This document shows, piece after piece, positions 1 through 11,186 of a stretch of 64,000 nucleotides of DNA. Below the pieces are notes generated by a model. The model saw only the letters and a program-made list of their open reading frames with translations. It was not told the origin of the DNA and searched no databases. This DNA comes from Cellulomonas taurus. GTDB lineage: Bacteria > Actinomycetota > Actinomycetes > Actinomycetales > Cellulomonadaceae. The stretch is from the NCBI RefSeq assembly GCF_012931845.1, contig NZ_CP051884.1, forward strand, positions 2,728,001 to 2,792,000, read 5' to 3'. Position numbers and translations under genes: made by a program. Numbering within the stretch: position 1 is the stretch's first letter; each line of letters opens with the position of its first letter.

Positions 1-686
1 GGAACGTCTCGATGCCGAACAAGATGGCGATCCTGCCGCTGCTGGACGACCTGTCCCCCGCCGCACGGATGGTCGGTGCGGTGAACACCGTGGTCAACGA
101 CGGCGGCCACCTCACCGGCCACGTCACCGATGGCGTCGGCTACATGACGGCCCTGCGCGAGGCGGGGGTCGACCCGGTCGGCCGACGCATCACCATGATC
201 GGCGCCGGGGGCGCCGGCACCGCGATCGCGATCCAGGCGGCGCTGGACGGCGTCGAACGGATCGATATCTTCAACCGCCGGGACGCGGTCTGGCCGATCG
301 CCGAGCACACCGTCGCGACCATCTCCGAGCAGACCTCCGCCACCGCGGTGCTGCACGACCTGGACGACGTGGACGACTTCCGCGAGTGTGTGGCGGCCTC
401 GAGCGTGCTGGCCAACACCACCAACGTCGGCATGGGCACCCTCAAGGGCCTGTCCCCGCTGCCCACCACCGACGTGCTGCGCCCGGACCTGTTCGTCTCC
501 GACGTCGTCTACGCGCCGCCCCGTACGCTGTTCCTCGAGCAGGCCGAGGCGGCGGGCTGCCGCACCATGAACGGCCTGGGCATGATGCTGCACCAGGGCG
601 CGGCGGCCTTCGAACTGTGGACCGGCAAGCCGATGCCGGTCGACGTGATCCGTGCCGAGCTCTTCGGCCCCCAGCAGGAGGACTGA
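1..686 (+). CDS. ydiB: Quinate/shikimate dehydrogenase, YdiB-like (5' partial)
   Basis: NAD(P)-dependent oxidoreductase that interconverts 3-dehydroshikimate/shikimate and probably dehydroquinate/quinate. The frame is open from base 1, and the codons ending at the first ATG (12) read NVSMPNK, the family substrate-loop motif, so ATG 12 is internal and the real start lies upstream of the window. Visible parts are the catalytic-domain segment GAVNTVVND, the TDG motif, a Rossmann glycine loop GAGGAGTA, the cofactor-loop motif NRRD, and the C-terminal GLGMMLHQGA helix. NRRD and SMPNK resemble YdiB more than biosynthetic AroE. The stop lies one base before the aroD GTG with a strong ribosome site between, so the two are one transcript. 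YdiB-AroD adjacency also occurs in E. coli, which favours a quinate/shikimate-use role (inference). Confidence 0.85.
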   Translation, partial: NVSMPNKMAILPLLDDLSPAARMVGAVNTVVNDGGHLTGHVTDGVGYMTALREAGVDPVGRRITMIGAGGAGTAIAIQAALDGVERIDIFNRRDAVWPIAEHTVATISEQTSATAVLHDLDDVDDFRECVAASSVLANTTNVGMGTLKGLSPLPTTDVLRPDLFVSDVVYAPPRTLFLEQAEAAGCRTMNGLGMMLHQGAAAFELWTGKPMPVDVIRAELFGPQQED

Positions 687-687
687 C

Positions 688-1455
688 GTGACCGACCTCG
701 ACGCCCCCCGCCCGGTCACGGTGCGCGGGGTCACCCTCGGCACCGGGACGCCCGCGGTGATCGTGCCGTTGACCGCGCGCAGCACCGCCGAGCTCCTGGA
801 ACAGGCGGCCCCGGTGGTCGCGGCCGCACCCGACCTGGTCGAGTGGCGGGTCGACCACCTGCTCGCCGGGGGCGCCGACCTGGACGCGGTGGTCGCCGCC
901 GGTCGCGCACTGATGGGCGCCCTGGCGGGGCTGCCGCTGCTGGCCACGATCCGGACCGGCGCGGAGGGCGGCGAGCTGCCGATGCCCGGCGACGAGTACC
1001 TGGCGGTCTATCGCGCGCTGCTGGGCGCCGGGGTCGCCGACCTGCTGGACGTCGAGCTGATGCACGCGCTCGCCCCCGAGGTGATCGCCGCGGCGCACGA
1101 CGCACACGTCCCGGTGGTGGCCTCCAACCACGACTTCGACGGCACCCCGGCCCAGGCCGAGATCGAGCGGCGACTGCTGCTGATGGCCGAGCGGGGCGCC
1201 GACGTGCTCAAGATCGCGGTGATGCCGCGTTCCCCGGAGGACGTGCTCACCCTGCTGGCCGCCACGCTCGCCGTGCGGCGGCAGGTCGAGCAGCCGATGA
1301 TCACCATGTCAATGGCCGGCACGGGTGTGGTGTCCCGGCTTGCCAGCGGGGTGTTCGGATCGGCGGCGACCTTCGGCACCGTGGGGGCGGCCTCCGCGCC
1401 CGGACAGGTCGAGGTCGAGGCACTGCGGCGGACCCTGGCGTTGATCCACGGCTGA
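688..1455 (+). CDS. aroD: 3-dehydroquinate dehydratase, type I
   Basis: Class I dehydroquinase (255 aa) that forms a Schiff base with 3-dehydroquinate and eliminates water to give 3-dehydroshikimate. The catalytic pair is visible: His148 in SNHDF and the Schiff-base Lys175 in LKIAVM. A TIRT segment and the C-terminal SRLASGVFGSAATFG phosphate/substrate loop also match the family. GTG 688 is chosen because AGGAGG sits 8 bases upstream; an in-frame ATG at 652 would lie inside the preceding gene. Many actinobacteria use the unrelated type II enzyme for the shikimate pathway, so a type I enzyme paired with a YdiB-like dehydrogenase may serve catabolism or a second route. A strong hairpin ends the transcript. 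Confidence 0.93.
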   Translation: MTDLDAPRPVTVRGVTLGTGTPAVIVPLTARSTAELLEQAAPVVAAAPDLVEWRVDHLLAGGADLDAVVAAGRALMGALAGLPLLATIRTGAEGGELPMPGDEYLAVYRALLGAGVADLLDVELMHALAPEVIAAAHDAHVPVVASNHDFDGTPAQAEIERRLLLMAERGADVLKIAVMPRSPEDVLTLLAATLAVRRQVEQPMITMSMAGTGVVSRLASGVFGSAATFGTVGAASAPGQVEVEALRRTLALIHG

Positions 1456-1480
1456 GCCGGCCCCGGCCCCGCACACACGA

Positions 1481-1512
1481 CGGCCCGGTACCCCCTGCGG
1501 GGTACCGGGCCG
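1481..1512. terminator. Bidirectional terminator between aroD and guaA
   Basis: Perfect inverted repeat: 14-bp arms (1481-1494 and 1499-1512) around a 4-base CTGC loop. It lies between two convergent genes, 25 bases after the aroD stop and 11 bases after the guaA stop on the other strand, so it can serve both. There is no U-tract, as is common in high-GC actinobacteria. Confidence 0.8.
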
Positions 1513-1521
1513 TTCGCGTCA

Positions 1522-3112
<1,591 letters not shown>

Positions 3113-3116
<4 letters not shown>

Positions 3117-3538
3117 CGGTCCAGGGTAGTCGGCTCCGCGGACCGACCCTCCACCCGGGCGATCCGGGCCAGCGCGTCGGCGTGCACCCGGCGCTCCAAC
3201 ACGAAGCTCATCACCGGCACCACACCGGCGGCCGCCATGGTCACCAGCCGACCGGCGGACCAGCGCATCGCGGACCAGAGCTGGGCGACGGTCACCAGGT
3301 AGATGACGTAGATCCACCCGTGCGCGATCGCGACCCAGGTGCCCAGCACCGGCTCCGCGTGCCCCGCGGCGTCCACCCCACCGGCGTGGAAGACGTACTT
3401 GAGCAGCATCTCCAGGCAGAGCACCAGCAGCATCGTCCCGGTGATCCAGGCCATCACCCGGTAGCGGGTCAGGCGGCCACGGGCGACGGCGACGGCTCGG
3501 GCGGCGGTGTCCTGCGGGGTCGCCGGGGTCTGCGACAT
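3113..3538 (-). CDS. DUF3817 integral membrane protein
   Basis: A 141-residue protein with three or four hydrophobic segments (around residues 30-48, 67-85 and 97-112) and short charged tails. It matches the DUF3817 family, whose members in actinobacteria are often found directly upstream of guaA; the function is unknown. ATG 3538 is preceded by GAGAGG six bases upstream. Its stop overlaps the guaA start (GTGA), so guaA translation is probably coupled to it. The link may be regulatory or simply a conserved operon; nothing in the sequence shows a catalytic site. Confidence 0.85.
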
Positions 3539-3602
3539 GGTGGTCCTCTCGGCCGGATCTGGGGTTCACCGCGATTCTCCCCCACCCGTCGGGTAAATCC
3601 CT

Positions 3603-3632
3603 TTCCTGTGTGTCGGGACTCACCCGTAGCGT
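3603..3632 (+). promoter_or_regulatory. Candidate promoter of the ABC exporter, leaderless type
   Basis: A TAGCGT -10 box at 3627-3632 fits TANNNT and ends eight bases before the GTG start at 3641, so transcription would begin at or next to the start codon. A weak -35 (TTCCTG, 3603-3608) is 18 bp upstream. No ribosome site precedes the GTG, which agrees with a leaderless mRNA. Confidence 0.45.
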
Positions 3633-3640
3633 TGCCCCTC

Positions 3641-5407
3641 GTGCGATCTCTTCCGCTGCCCGAACCCGGGCGACCGCCGCTCACCGGACCGTGGGCCTAC
3701 CTGCGCTGGCTGAGTGTCCGCCAGCTCGGTGTGCTGCTCGGCGCCACGGGTGTGTCCATCGTCGGCAACGTCGCCGGTGCGATGCAGCCGCTCGCGCTCG
3801 GGATGGTGGTCGACGACGGGCTGAGCCACGGGCTGACCGCCGGGCTGTGGTCCGGCTGTCTGCTGCTGTTCGCGCTCGGCATGGTGCAGGTCGGCGCGAA
3901 CGTCTGGGGCCACCGGTTGGAGGTGGAGAACTGGCTGCGCGCCGCCTTCGCCTCCTCCCAGCAGATCGGGCACCACGTGACCCGGACCGGGGACGCGGTG
4001 ACCGAGACGCTGCCGACCGGTGAGGTGGTCGCCACGGTGGCCTCCGACGCCCTGCGGATGGGTGAGGTCTTCCACATCCTGCCGCGGCTGATCGGTGGCA
4101 TCGTCGCCTACCTGACCCTCGGCGTCGTCCTGCTGACCATCTCCCCGCCGCTGGGCCTGCTGGTGCTGCTCGGCCTGCCGGTGGTGGTCGCCGTGCTGTC
4201 CCTGCTGGTGCCGCCGCTGCAGCGCCGCCAGGCCGCCCAGCGCGAGGCGACCGGCCGATTGACCACCCTGGGTGCCGACACCGTCTCCGGCCTGCGCATC
4301 CTGCGCGGCATCGGCGGCGAGGAGGTGTTCAGCGGGCGCTACCGCGAGCAGTCGCAGCAGGTCCGCCGCACCGGGGTCGCCGTCGCGCAGACCCAGTCCT
4401 ACCTGGACGCGCTGCAGACACTGCTGCCGGGCCTGTTCCTGGCGATCGTGGTCTGGGCCGGCGCCCGGCTGGCCATCGCCGGGGACATCACCCCCGGTCA
4501 GCTGGTGTCGTTCTACGGCTTCGCAGCCTTCCTGACCCAGCCGCTGTGGACTGCCAGCGAGGCGATCCGGGTGGTCACCCGAGCGGTGGTCGGCGCCAGG
4601 AAGATCCTCACCGTGCTCCGGGTCCCGGTGGCCGGTCACGACGACCCGGCGACCCCCGCCGACTCCCCCGCCGTGGACCAGGAGCTGGTGGACGAGCGCT
4701 CGGGCCTGGTGGTGCGACCCGGTCGGTTGCTGGCCGTGGTCGGCGCCGACCCGGACGAGTCCGCGCGGATCGCGCTGCGGCTGGGCCGGCACGGCGGCGA
4801 GGACGAGGGCCTGTCCGACGTGCGCTGGGGCCGCACCGTGCTGCGTCAGCTCGGGCTGAGCGAGGTCCGTGGCCGGATCGTGGTCGCGGAGTCCACCCCG
4901 CACCTGTTCACCGGGCTGCTGTCCGAGGAGTTGGACGTGCGTGGCGGTGCCTCCCGGGCGGAGCTGCTCACCGCGCTGCAGGTGGCCGATGCCGGGGACG
5001 TGCTCGACTCGGTGCCGGACGGTCTGGACGGCGAGGTCGAGGAGAAGGGCCGGTCGTTGTCCGGCGGGCAGCGCCAGCGGGTCGCCCTGGCCCGCGCCCT
5101 GCTCACCGACGCCGAGGTGCTGGTGCTGATCGAGCCGACCAGCGCCGTGGACGCGCACACCGAGGCCCGGATCGCCCAGCGACTGGCCGATCACCGGCGC
5201 GGGCGCACCACCGTGATTGTCTCCGCCAGTCCCCTCGTGCTGGACACGGTGGACGAGGTCGCCCTGGTCGAAGCCGGTCGGGTCACCGTGACCGGCCCGC
5301 ACCGCACCCTGATGTCCGAGCACCCCGGCTACCGCCGCGTGGTGTCCCGGGCCGACGACGACGATGCCTCGAAGGAGGTGACCGACCATGCGACTGCCGG
5401 TCGCTGA
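3641..5407 (+). CDS. ABC exporter half-transporter, degenerate ATPase subunit
   Basis: A 588-residue type IV exporter half: an N-terminal six-helix membrane domain (about residues 25-310) followed by a nucleotide-binding domain. The ABC signature is intact (LSGGQRQ, near residue 472), but the partner motifs are lost. The Walker A position reads GADPDESAR with no Lys-Ser/Thr, the Walker B Asp is Ile (VLVLIEP), the Q-loop Gln is Glu (VAEST), and the H-loop His is missing (VIVSASP). It can therefore hardly bind or hydrolyse ATP itself, yet can supply a signature motif to a partner. The next gene overlaps it by 20 bases and encodes the complementary subunit. GTG 3641 was chosen for the membrane-domain N-terminus and the -10 box; the open frame extends upstream without homology. 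Substrate unknown. Confidence 0.9.
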   Translation: MRSLPLPEPGRPPLTGPWAYLRWLSVRQLGVLLGATGVSIVGNVAGAMQPLALGMVVDDGLSHGLTAGLWSGCLLLFALGMVQVGANVWGHRLEVENWLRAAFASSQQIGHHVTRTGDAVTETLPTGEVVATVASDALRMGEVFHILPRLIGGIVAYLTLGVVLLTISPPLGLLVLLGLPVVVAVLSLLVPPLQRRQAAQREATGRLTTLGADTVSGLRILRGIGGEEVFSGRYREQSQQVRRTGVAVAQTQSYLDALQTLLPGLFLAIVVWAGARLAIAGDITPGQLVSFYGFAAFLTQPLWTASEAIRVVTRAVVGARKILTVLRVPVAGHDDPATPADSPAVDQELVDERSGLVVRPGRLLAVVGADPDESARIALRLGRHGGEDEGLSDVRWGRTVLRQLGLSEVRGRIVVAESTPHLFTGLLSEELDVRGGASRAELLTALQVADAGDVLDSVPDGLDGEVEEKGRSLSGGQRQRVALARALLTDAEVLVLIEPTSAVDAHTEARIAQRLADHRRGRTTVIVSASPLVLDTVDEVALVEAGRVTVTGPHRTLMSEHPGYRRVVSRADDDDASKEVTDHATAGR

Positions 5408-7121
5408 TTCCCCGACGCTGCGCCGTCACACCGCCGCGTTGCTGCGCCGCCACCGCCGGTCGCTGTCCGTTGTGGTGATCCTGCACGTGCTGGCGGCGAC
5501 CGCCGGACTCGCCGGGCCCTGGCTGCTCGGCCGCCTGGTGGACGCGGTGCAGGCCGGTACCACCACGGCCACCGCCGACCGCACGATCCTGATCCTGGTG
5601 ATCGCGGTGCTGGCCCAGACCGTGCTGATCCGTTACGCCCAGCGTGCGGCGATGGTGCTGGGCGAGACGGTGTTCGCCGACCTGCGCGAGGAGTTCATCA
5701 CCACCGTCACCCGGCTCCCGCTGTCCACCGTCGAACGGGCGGGCACCGGGGACCTGGTCGCCCGCACCACCACCGACATCGACCGGGTGCAGTACACCGT
5801 GCGCTTCGGTGTCCCCCGGCTGCTGGTCACCACGGCCACCACCCTGCTCACCGTCATCGCCGCCCTGCTGACCAACCCGCTGGTCGCCCTGGGCCTGTTC
5901 GCCGGTACGCCCCTGCTGATCGCCGTCACCCGCTGGTACCTGCGGCGGGCGGCGAAGGGCTACCTGCGCGAGTCCGCCGCCTACGCGACGATCAACGGCA
6001 CCATCACCGAGTCGGTGGAAGGCGCCCGCACCGTCGACGCGCTGAGCCTGGGCGCCCGGCGTCGGCGGCGACTGGATCGGGACCTGCGCGAGGCGTTCGA
6101 GGCGGAGCGCTACACCCTGAAGCTGCGCACCGTGCTGTTCCCCGGGGTGGACACCTCCTTCGTGCTGCCCACCGTCGCGGTGCTGATCTGGGGCGCGTTC
6201 CTGGTCTCCACCGGGCACGCGACCGTGGGCGCGGTCACCACCATCGCCCTGTACGCGATCCAGGTGATCAACCCGGTCGGCGAGCTGATCTTCTGGCTGG
6301 ACGAGATCCAGGTCGGCGCCACCTCGCTGGCCCGGATCATCGGGGTCGGCGACGTGCGACCCGACCGCACCGAGGGCGCCGCGCGGCCCGAGGGCGAACA
6401 CGTCAGCGCCACGCAGGTGCGGTACGCCTACCGCGAGGGTCATGACGTCCTGCACGGCATCGACCTGGAGCTGAACGACGGCGAACGCCTGGCCGTGGTC
6501 GGCCCCTCCGGTGCCGGGAAGTCGACCCTGGGTCGGATGCTGGCCGGCATCCACCCGCCCACGGGCGGCCGGGTCACCGTCGGTGACGTGCCGCTGGTCG
6601 ACCTGCCGTTGGACGAGCTGCGCGGCCACGTCGCGCTGGTCACGCAGGAGCACCACGTGTTCGTCGGCCCGCTGGCGGACAACCTGCGCCTGGCCGACCC
6701 CGAGGCCGACGACGAGGCGCTGGAACGCGCGTTGCGTGCCGTCGACGCCTGGGACTGGGTGGCGGCGCTGCCCGACGGCCTGACCACCGCGGTCGGGTCC
6801 GGCGGCGCTGCCCTCACCCCGGCCCAGGCGCAGCAGATCGCGCTGGCCCGGCTGGTGCTGCTCGACCCGCACACCCTGGTGCTGGACGAGGCGACCTCGC
6901 TGATCGACCCGCGGGCTGCGCGGCACCTGGAGCGCTCGCTGTCCTCGGTGCTCGAGGGGCGCACGGTGATCGCCATCGCGCACCGCCTGCACACCGCCCA
7001 CGACGCGGATCGGGTCGCGGTGGTGGACGGTGGCCGGATCACCGAGATCGGATCGCACGACGACCTGGTCGCGGCCGGCGGCGACTACGCCAGCCTGTGG
7101 GAGTCCTGGCAGCGGGAGTGA
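5388..7121 (+). CDS. ABC exporter half-transporter, catalytic subunit
   Basis: Second half of the heterodimeric exporter (577 aa): a six-helix membrane domain (about residues 20-300) and a nucleotide-binding domain. Walker A (GPSGAGKST, about residue 372), the Q-loop (VTQEH), Walker B with catalytic Glu (LVLDEATS) and the H-loop His (AIAHRL, about residue 532) are all intact. The signature is replaced by LTPAQAQQ where LSGGQ is expected. In a head-to-tail dimer its intact Walker site would face the intact signature of the upstream subunit, giving one full and one dead ATP site. ATG 5388 has AAGGAGGTG eight bases upstream and lies inside the end of the previous gene, so the subunits are made together. 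Confidence 0.92.
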   Translation: MRLPVADSPTLRRHTAALLRRHRRSLSVVVILHVLAATAGLAGPWLLGRLVDAVQAGTTTATADRTILILVIAVLAQTVLIRYAQRAAMVLGETVFADLREEFITTVTRLPLSTVERAGTGDLVARTTTDIDRVQYTVRFGVPRLLVTTATTLLTVIAALLTNPLVALGLFAGTPLLIAVTRWYLRRAAKGYLRESAAYATINGTITESVEGARTVDALSLGARRRRRLDRDLREAFEAERYTLKLRTVLFPGVDTSFVLPTVAVLIWGAFLVSTGHATVGAVTTIALYAIQVINPVGELIFWLDEIQVGATSLARIIGVGDVRPDRTEGAARPEGEHVSATQVRYAYREGHDVLHGIDLELNDGERLAVVGPSGAGKSTLGRMLAGIHPPTGGRVTVGDVPLVDLPLDELRGHVALVTQEHHVFVGPLADNLRLADPEADDEALERALRAVDAWDWVAALPDGLTTAVGSGGAALTPAQAQQIALARLVLLDPHTLVLDEATSLIDPRAARHLERSLSSVLEGRTVIAIAHRLHTAHDADRVAVVDGGRITEIGSHDDLVAAGGDYASLWESWQRE

Positions 7122-7128
7122 GCCGGGG

Positions 7129-8016
7129 TCAGGCCCGTTCGTCCAGTTCGGCGAACGGGTCGGTCCCCGTCGCGCGCTGCCGCTCGTCTCGCACCAGCCG
7201 GATCCACAGGAACACCGCGAAGCCGCCGAACACCCACCACTGCGCCGCGTAGCCGAGGTTCTGGATGTTCAGCCCGGTGCCGGAGCGGGTCGGCGGACCG
7301 AGGAGCTCCAGGTCGGCGGACTGGGCCGGGTCGGACTCGGACAACACCGCGTACCCGGTCCAGATCGGTCCGCCCCACACCCCGAGCAGTTCGGCGGAGG
7401 AGATCGAGTCGGTGGTCCCGGCGGGCAGGGCGTCGGGGGCCTGGCCGGAGTCCTCGGACGCCTGCAGGAAGCCGGTGACGGTGACCTCGCCCTCCGGCAC
7501 CGCCAGGGTCGGCGAGTCCGGGTCGGCGGCCCAGCCGCGGACCACCGGCAGCACGGCCCCGGAGTCGGTGCGCAGCGGGGTCAGGACCAGCCAGCCGGTC
7601 TGACCGTGCAGCACCCGGTCGCCGACCAGCAGCTGCCCGTCGGGCTCATACGTCCCGGTGGCGATCACCCGGCGGCCGACCAGCGCCCCGTCGAAGCTGC
7701 TCTGCGGTGCGAGCAGGTCGTCGATCGGCACCGGGGTCGCCGCCTCGGTCTGCTCCAGGGCTGCCTGTGCGGCGGCGGCCCCGCGGATCTCCGCCCGGTC
7801 GAGCTGCCAGATGCCCAGTCGCGCGCAGACCGCGGCGGCGGCGAGGAACAGGATCAGCAGCCCGATCATCCGCGGTGTGCGGGCGACCTCCCACAGCGAG
7901 CGCCGGGGGCCGAGGTCGTCGGCAGGAGCGCCCGGCTCGGCGGCGTGCGGCCCGGCGTCGGGTCGGTCGTCGGTCTGCGGCTCGGACACCACCTCACGGT
8001 ACCCGGCCAGACCCAT
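7129..8016 (-). CDS. SURF1-family cytochrome oxidase biogenesis protein
   Basis: SURF1 proteins assist assembly of haem-copper cytochrome c oxidase in the membrane. The protein has the family layout: an N-terminal helix (IGLLILFLAAAAVCARLG) followed by WQLDRAE, an extracytoplasmic domain with GTY, LVGDR, GWLVLTPL and VVRGWA motifs, and a C-terminal helix near NLGYAAQWW. The start is uncertain: ATG 8016 is used here, but ATG 8037 and GTG 7992 or 7989 are in frame and the N-terminal tail is poorly conserved. It converges on the ABC exporter with seven bases between the stops. No oxidase genes are nearby. Confidence 0.85.
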   Translation of the reverse strand: MGLAGYREVVSEPQTDDRPDAGPHAAEPGAPADDLGPRRSLWEVARTPRMIGLLILFLAAAAVCARLGIWQLDRAEIRGAAAAQAALEQTEAATPVPIDDLLAPQSSFDGALVGRRVIATGTYEPDGQLLVGDRVLHGQTGWLVLTPLRTDSGAVLPVVRGWAADPDSPTLAVPEGEVTVTGFLQASEDSGQAPDALPAGTTDSISSAELLGVWGGPIWTGYAVLSESDPAQSADLELLGPPTRSGTGLNIQNLGYAAQWWVFGGFAVFLWIRLVRDERQRATGTDPFAELDERA

Positions 8017-8503
8017 CCCCGACCCCGCCCTCCCCAACCCCGCCCCAGCCGCCCGCCCCCACGCCGACCCCAGCCCGACCCCGCCCCGAGCCCAACCCCG
8101 CCGCCGAGTTCGGCACCTCCGCCCCGAGGTCGGCAGCTCAGTTCGCGACCTCGGGGCGGGAGTGCCGAACTCGCGCCCGGAGGCCGCACCTCGCCGCGCG
8201 GACGCAACCGGCGCAACCGGCCCGCACGGCGCAACCGGCCCACCCGGACCGCCCGGCGCCGCGGCGCACGCACCCGGCGCGGGCCGCCGCTGCCGCTGCG
8301 CGGGCCGCGACCACGCAGGTCACACGGTTCCTCACCCGGACGGGTGCATCCCCTGGTCACATGGGGTTTGATGGCGAGTGACCGCTTGCAGGCGGTCGGG
8401 GTCGGCCTGGGTCTGACGTCCCGGCTCGTGACGGATCGCGCCACGATGCTGGGAATGCCCGACCGGGGGCGGCCGGGCCCGAATCCAACTACGGGGAGAC
8501 AGC
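8017..8503. other. 487-bp non-coding GC-rich spacer upstream of xfp
   Basis: No credible gene. From 8020 to 8100 the sequence is low-complexity C/G with repeated ACCCCGCCC-like words. A large palindrome follows (8105-8173), and GCAACCGG then occurs three times within 8204-8240. The last 150 bases should contain the xfp promoter, but I found no convincing -35/-10 pair. The xfp ribosome site GGGGAG lies just before ATG 8504. Confidence 0.6.
8105..8173. repeat. Large intergenic palindrome (28-bp stem)
   Basis: Arms 8105-8132 and 8146-8173 pair over 28 positions with two mismatches, leaving a 13-base loop. It is too far from either flanking gene (about 90 and 330 bases) and too long for an ordinary terminator, so a dispersed palindromic repeat or cruciform-forming site is possible. 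No second copy was noticed in this window. Confidence 0.7.
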
Positions 8504-10987
8504 ATGAGCACGACGACGTCGCCGCTCGAGACCTGGCGGACCGGCTCCGGCCAGCCCGTCTCGGACGAGACACTCCGACGCATCGACGCCTGGTGGCGGA
8601 CGGCGAACTATCTGTCGGTGGGCCAGATCTACCTGCTGGCGAACCCGCTGCTGCGGGAGCCGCTCACCAAGGACCACGTCAAGCCGCGTCTGCTGGGCCA
8701 CTGGGGCACCACGCCGGGCCTGAACTTCCTCTACGCGCACCTGAACCGTGTCATCGCGGAGCGCGAGCAGTCCACGCTGTACCTGACCGGGCCGGGTCAC
8801 GGTGGCCCGGGTCTGGTCGCCTCCGCGTACCTGGACGGCACCTACTCCGAGGTGTACTCGGACATCACCCACGACACCGAGGGCGTGCGCCGCCTGTTCC
8901 GGCAGTTCTCCTTCCCGGGCGGCATCCCGAGCCACGTCGCGCCGGAGACCCCCGGGTCGATCCACGAGGGCGGCGAGCTGGGCTACGCACTGTCGCACGC
9001 CTACGGCGCCGCCTTCGACAACCCGGACCTGCTGGTCGCGGCGGTGGTCGGTGACGGTGAGGCCGAGACCGGCCCGCTGGCGACCTCCTGGCACTCGAAC
9101 AAGTTCATCGACCCGGCCAAGGACGGCGTCGTCCTGCCGATCCTGCACCTGAACGGGTACAAGATCGCCAACCCGACGGTGCTCGCCCGCATCCCCGAGG
9201 AGGAGCTCCTCGACCTGATGCGCGGCTACGGGCACAAGCCGCACCTGTTCGTCGGCGGGTTCGACGGCGAGGACCACATCGAGGTGCACACCCGGTTCGC
9301 GAAGCTGCTGGACGAGGTCCTGGACGAGATCGCGGAGATCAAGGCCCGGGCCGCCGCCGGTGACGAGTCGCGCCCGTCCTGGCCGATGATCATCTTCAAG
9401 ACCCCGAAGGGCTGGACCTGCCCGCCGGTGATCGACGGCAAGCAGGTCGAGGCGTCCTGGCGTTCGCACCAGGTGCCGCTGGCCAGCGCCCGGGACACCG
9501 ACGAGCACCTGGAGGTGCTGGAGAGCTGGCTGCAGTCCTACCGCCCGGAGGAGCTGTTCGACGAGAACGGCGCGGTCAAGGAGGAGATCACCTCCCTGGC
9601 ACCGGGTGGCACGCTGCGGATGAGCGACAACCCGCACGCCAACGGTGGTCTGCTGCTCAAGGACCTGCGGCTGCCGGACTTCCGGGACTTCGCGGTCGAG
9701 GTGCCGGTGCCGGGTGGCTCGATCTCCGAGGCCACCCGTGAGCTGGGCAAGTACCTCACCGAGGTGATCCGCCGGAACCCGGACAACTTCCGGATCTTCG
9801 GCCCGGACGAGACCGCCTCCAACCGGTTGCAGGCGGTGTTCGACGTCACCGACAAGCAGTGGAACGCCGAGTACCTGCCGACCGACATCGACGACCACCT
9901 GGCCCGGTTCGGCCGCGTGGTGGAGATGCTGTCCGAGCACCAGTGCCAGGGCTGGCTGGAGGGCTACCTGCTCACCGGTCGGCACGGCCTGATCACCTCC
10001 TACGAGGCGTTCATCCACATCGTCGACTCGATGTTCAACCAGCACGCCAAGTGGCTGAAGGTCACCAACCACATCCCGTGGCGGCGGCCGATCGCGTCGC
10101 TGAACTACCTGCTGTCCAGCCACGTCTGGCGTCAGGACCACAACGGCTTCAGCCACCAGGACCCGGGCTTCATCGACCACGTGGTGAACAAGAAGGCCGA
10201 GATCGTCCGGGTGTACCTGCCGCCGGACGCGAACACCCTGCTGTCCACCTACGACCACTGCCTGCGCAGCCGGCAGTACGTGAACGTCGTGGTGTCCGGC
10301 AAGCAGCCCGCGCCGAACTTCCTCACGATGGACGAGGCCGTCGCGCACTGCACCCGCGGTCTGGGCATCTGGGACTGGGCGGGCACCGAGGTCGAGGGCG
10401 AGGACCCGGACGTGGTGCTCGGCTGCGCCGGTGACGTGCCGACCCTGGAGGTGCTGGCAGCCGCCGACATCCTGCGCCGCGAGCTGCCGGACCTGAAGGT
10501 CCGTGTGGTGAACGTCGTGGACCTGATGCGGCTGCAGGACGAGCGCGAGCACCCGCACGGCCTGTCGGACCGGGACTTCAACACCCTGTTCACCACGGAC
10601 AAGCCGATCGTGTTCGCCTACCACGGCTACCCGTGGCTGATCCACCGCCTCACCTACCGCCGCAAGGGGCACAAGAACCTGCACGTGCGCGGGTACAAGG
10701 AGGAGGGCACCACGACCACGCCCTTCGACATGGTGATGCTGAACGACCTGGACCGGTTCCACCTGGTGATCGACGTGATCGACCAGACGCCGTCGCTGGG
10801 CTCGAAGTACGCCGGGCTGCGGCAGCGGATGGTCGACGCCCGTCTGCACGCCCACGAGTACACCCGGGAGCACGGCGAGGACCTGCCCGAGGTGCGGGAC
10901 TGGGTCTGGCCGGACGCCGGCGAGACCGGCACCGAGATCGGCGGCCCGCAGCAGAACACCGCGGCCACCGGTGGTGACAACGAGTAA
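8504..10987 (+). CDS. xfp: Xylulose-5-P/fructose-6-P phosphoketolase
   Basis: Thiamine-diphosphate enzyme (827 aa) that cleaves xylulose 5-phosphate or fructose 6-phosphate with phosphate to acetyl-phosphate plus glyceraldehyde 3-phosphate or erythrose 4-phosphate. Family motifs are clear: [11 protein letters not shown] near the N-terminus, [10 protein letters not shown], the TPP-binding [15 protein letters not shown], and the C-terminal [11 protein letters not shown] and [18 protein letters not shown] 8504 follows GGGGAGACAGC. The next two genes, pta and ackA, use its product acetyl-phosphate, so the trio forms a bifid-shunt-like module yielding acetyl-CoA or acetate and ATP. A strong hairpin after the stop may limit read-through into pta. 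Confidence 0.97.
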   Translation: MSTTTSPLETWRTGSGQPVSDETLRRIDAWWRTANYLSVGQIYLLANPLLREPLTKDHVKPRLLGHWGTTPGLNFLYAHLNRVIAEREQSTLYLTGPGHGGPGLVASAYLDGTYSEVYSDITHDTEGVRRLFRQFSFPGGIPSHVAPETPGSIHEGGELGYALSHAYGAAFDNPDLLVAAVVGDGEAETGPLATSWHSNKFIDPAKDGVVLPILHLNGYKIANPTVLARIPEEELLDLMRGYGHKPHLFVGGFDGEDHIEVHTRFAKLLDEVLDEIAEIKARAAAGDESRPSWPMIIFKTPKGWTCPPVIDGKQVEASWRSHQVPLASARDTDEHLEVLESWLQSYRPEELFDENGAVKEEITSLAPGGTLRMSDNPHANGGLLLKDLRLPDFRDFAVEVPVPGGSISEATRELGKYLTEVIRRNPDNFRIFGPDETASNRLQAVFDVTDKQWNAEYLPTDIDDHLARFGRVVEMLSEHQCQGWLEGYLLTGRHGLITSYEAFIHIVDSMFNQHAKWLKVTNHIPWRRPIASLNYLLSSHVWRQDHNGFSHQDPGFIDHVVNKKAEIVRVYLPPDANTLLSTYDHCLRSRQYVNVVVSGKQPAPNFLTMDEAVAHCTRGLGIWDWAGTEVEGEDPDVVLGCAGDVPTLEVLAAADILRRELPDLKVRVVNVVDLMRLQDEREHPHGLSDRDFNTLFTTDKPIVFAYHGYPWLIHRLTYRRKGHKNLHVRGYKEEGTTTTPFDMVMLNDLDRFHLVIDVIDQTPSLGSKYAGLRQRMVDARLHAHEYTREHGEDLPEVRDWVWPDAGETGTEIGGPQQNTAATGGDNE

Positions 10988-10995
10988 GGCATGAG

Positions 10996-11032
10996 GCCGA
11001 TGGCCCGCACCACACCGGTGCGGGCCATCGGC
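10996..11032 (+). terminator. Hairpin after xfp
   Basis: Inverted repeat with 16-bp arms (10996-11011 and 11017-11032) and a five-base loop, starting 8 bases after the xfp stop. It lacks a T-run. It either ends the xfp transcript or protects its 3' end while part of transcription continues to pta. Confidence 0.75.
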
Positions 11033-11186
11033 GTCTCAGGACGTAGGTCCCCGCGCCGGCCGTCCTGTGGGCTGCCTCACGCCCGAGGTGACCACCGCCA
11101 CCACCGTGCGCGTCGCGGTCACCGCCGCCGGTCCGGCAGAATTCATCCCACCACCTAGCGCCCCCGAAGAGGAAGAAGCCATCCCC

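Noticed and set aside
5283..7058. Minus-strand open frame of 591 codons opposite ABC subunit 2
   Set aside because: Its composition mirrors the real gene's codon bias; the + strand protein has clear membrane and ATPase domains.
8489..10873. Minus-strand open frame of 794 codons opposite phosphoketolase
   Set aside because: Low-complexity Val/Gln/His/Arg-rich translation with no motif; xfp on the + strand is certain.
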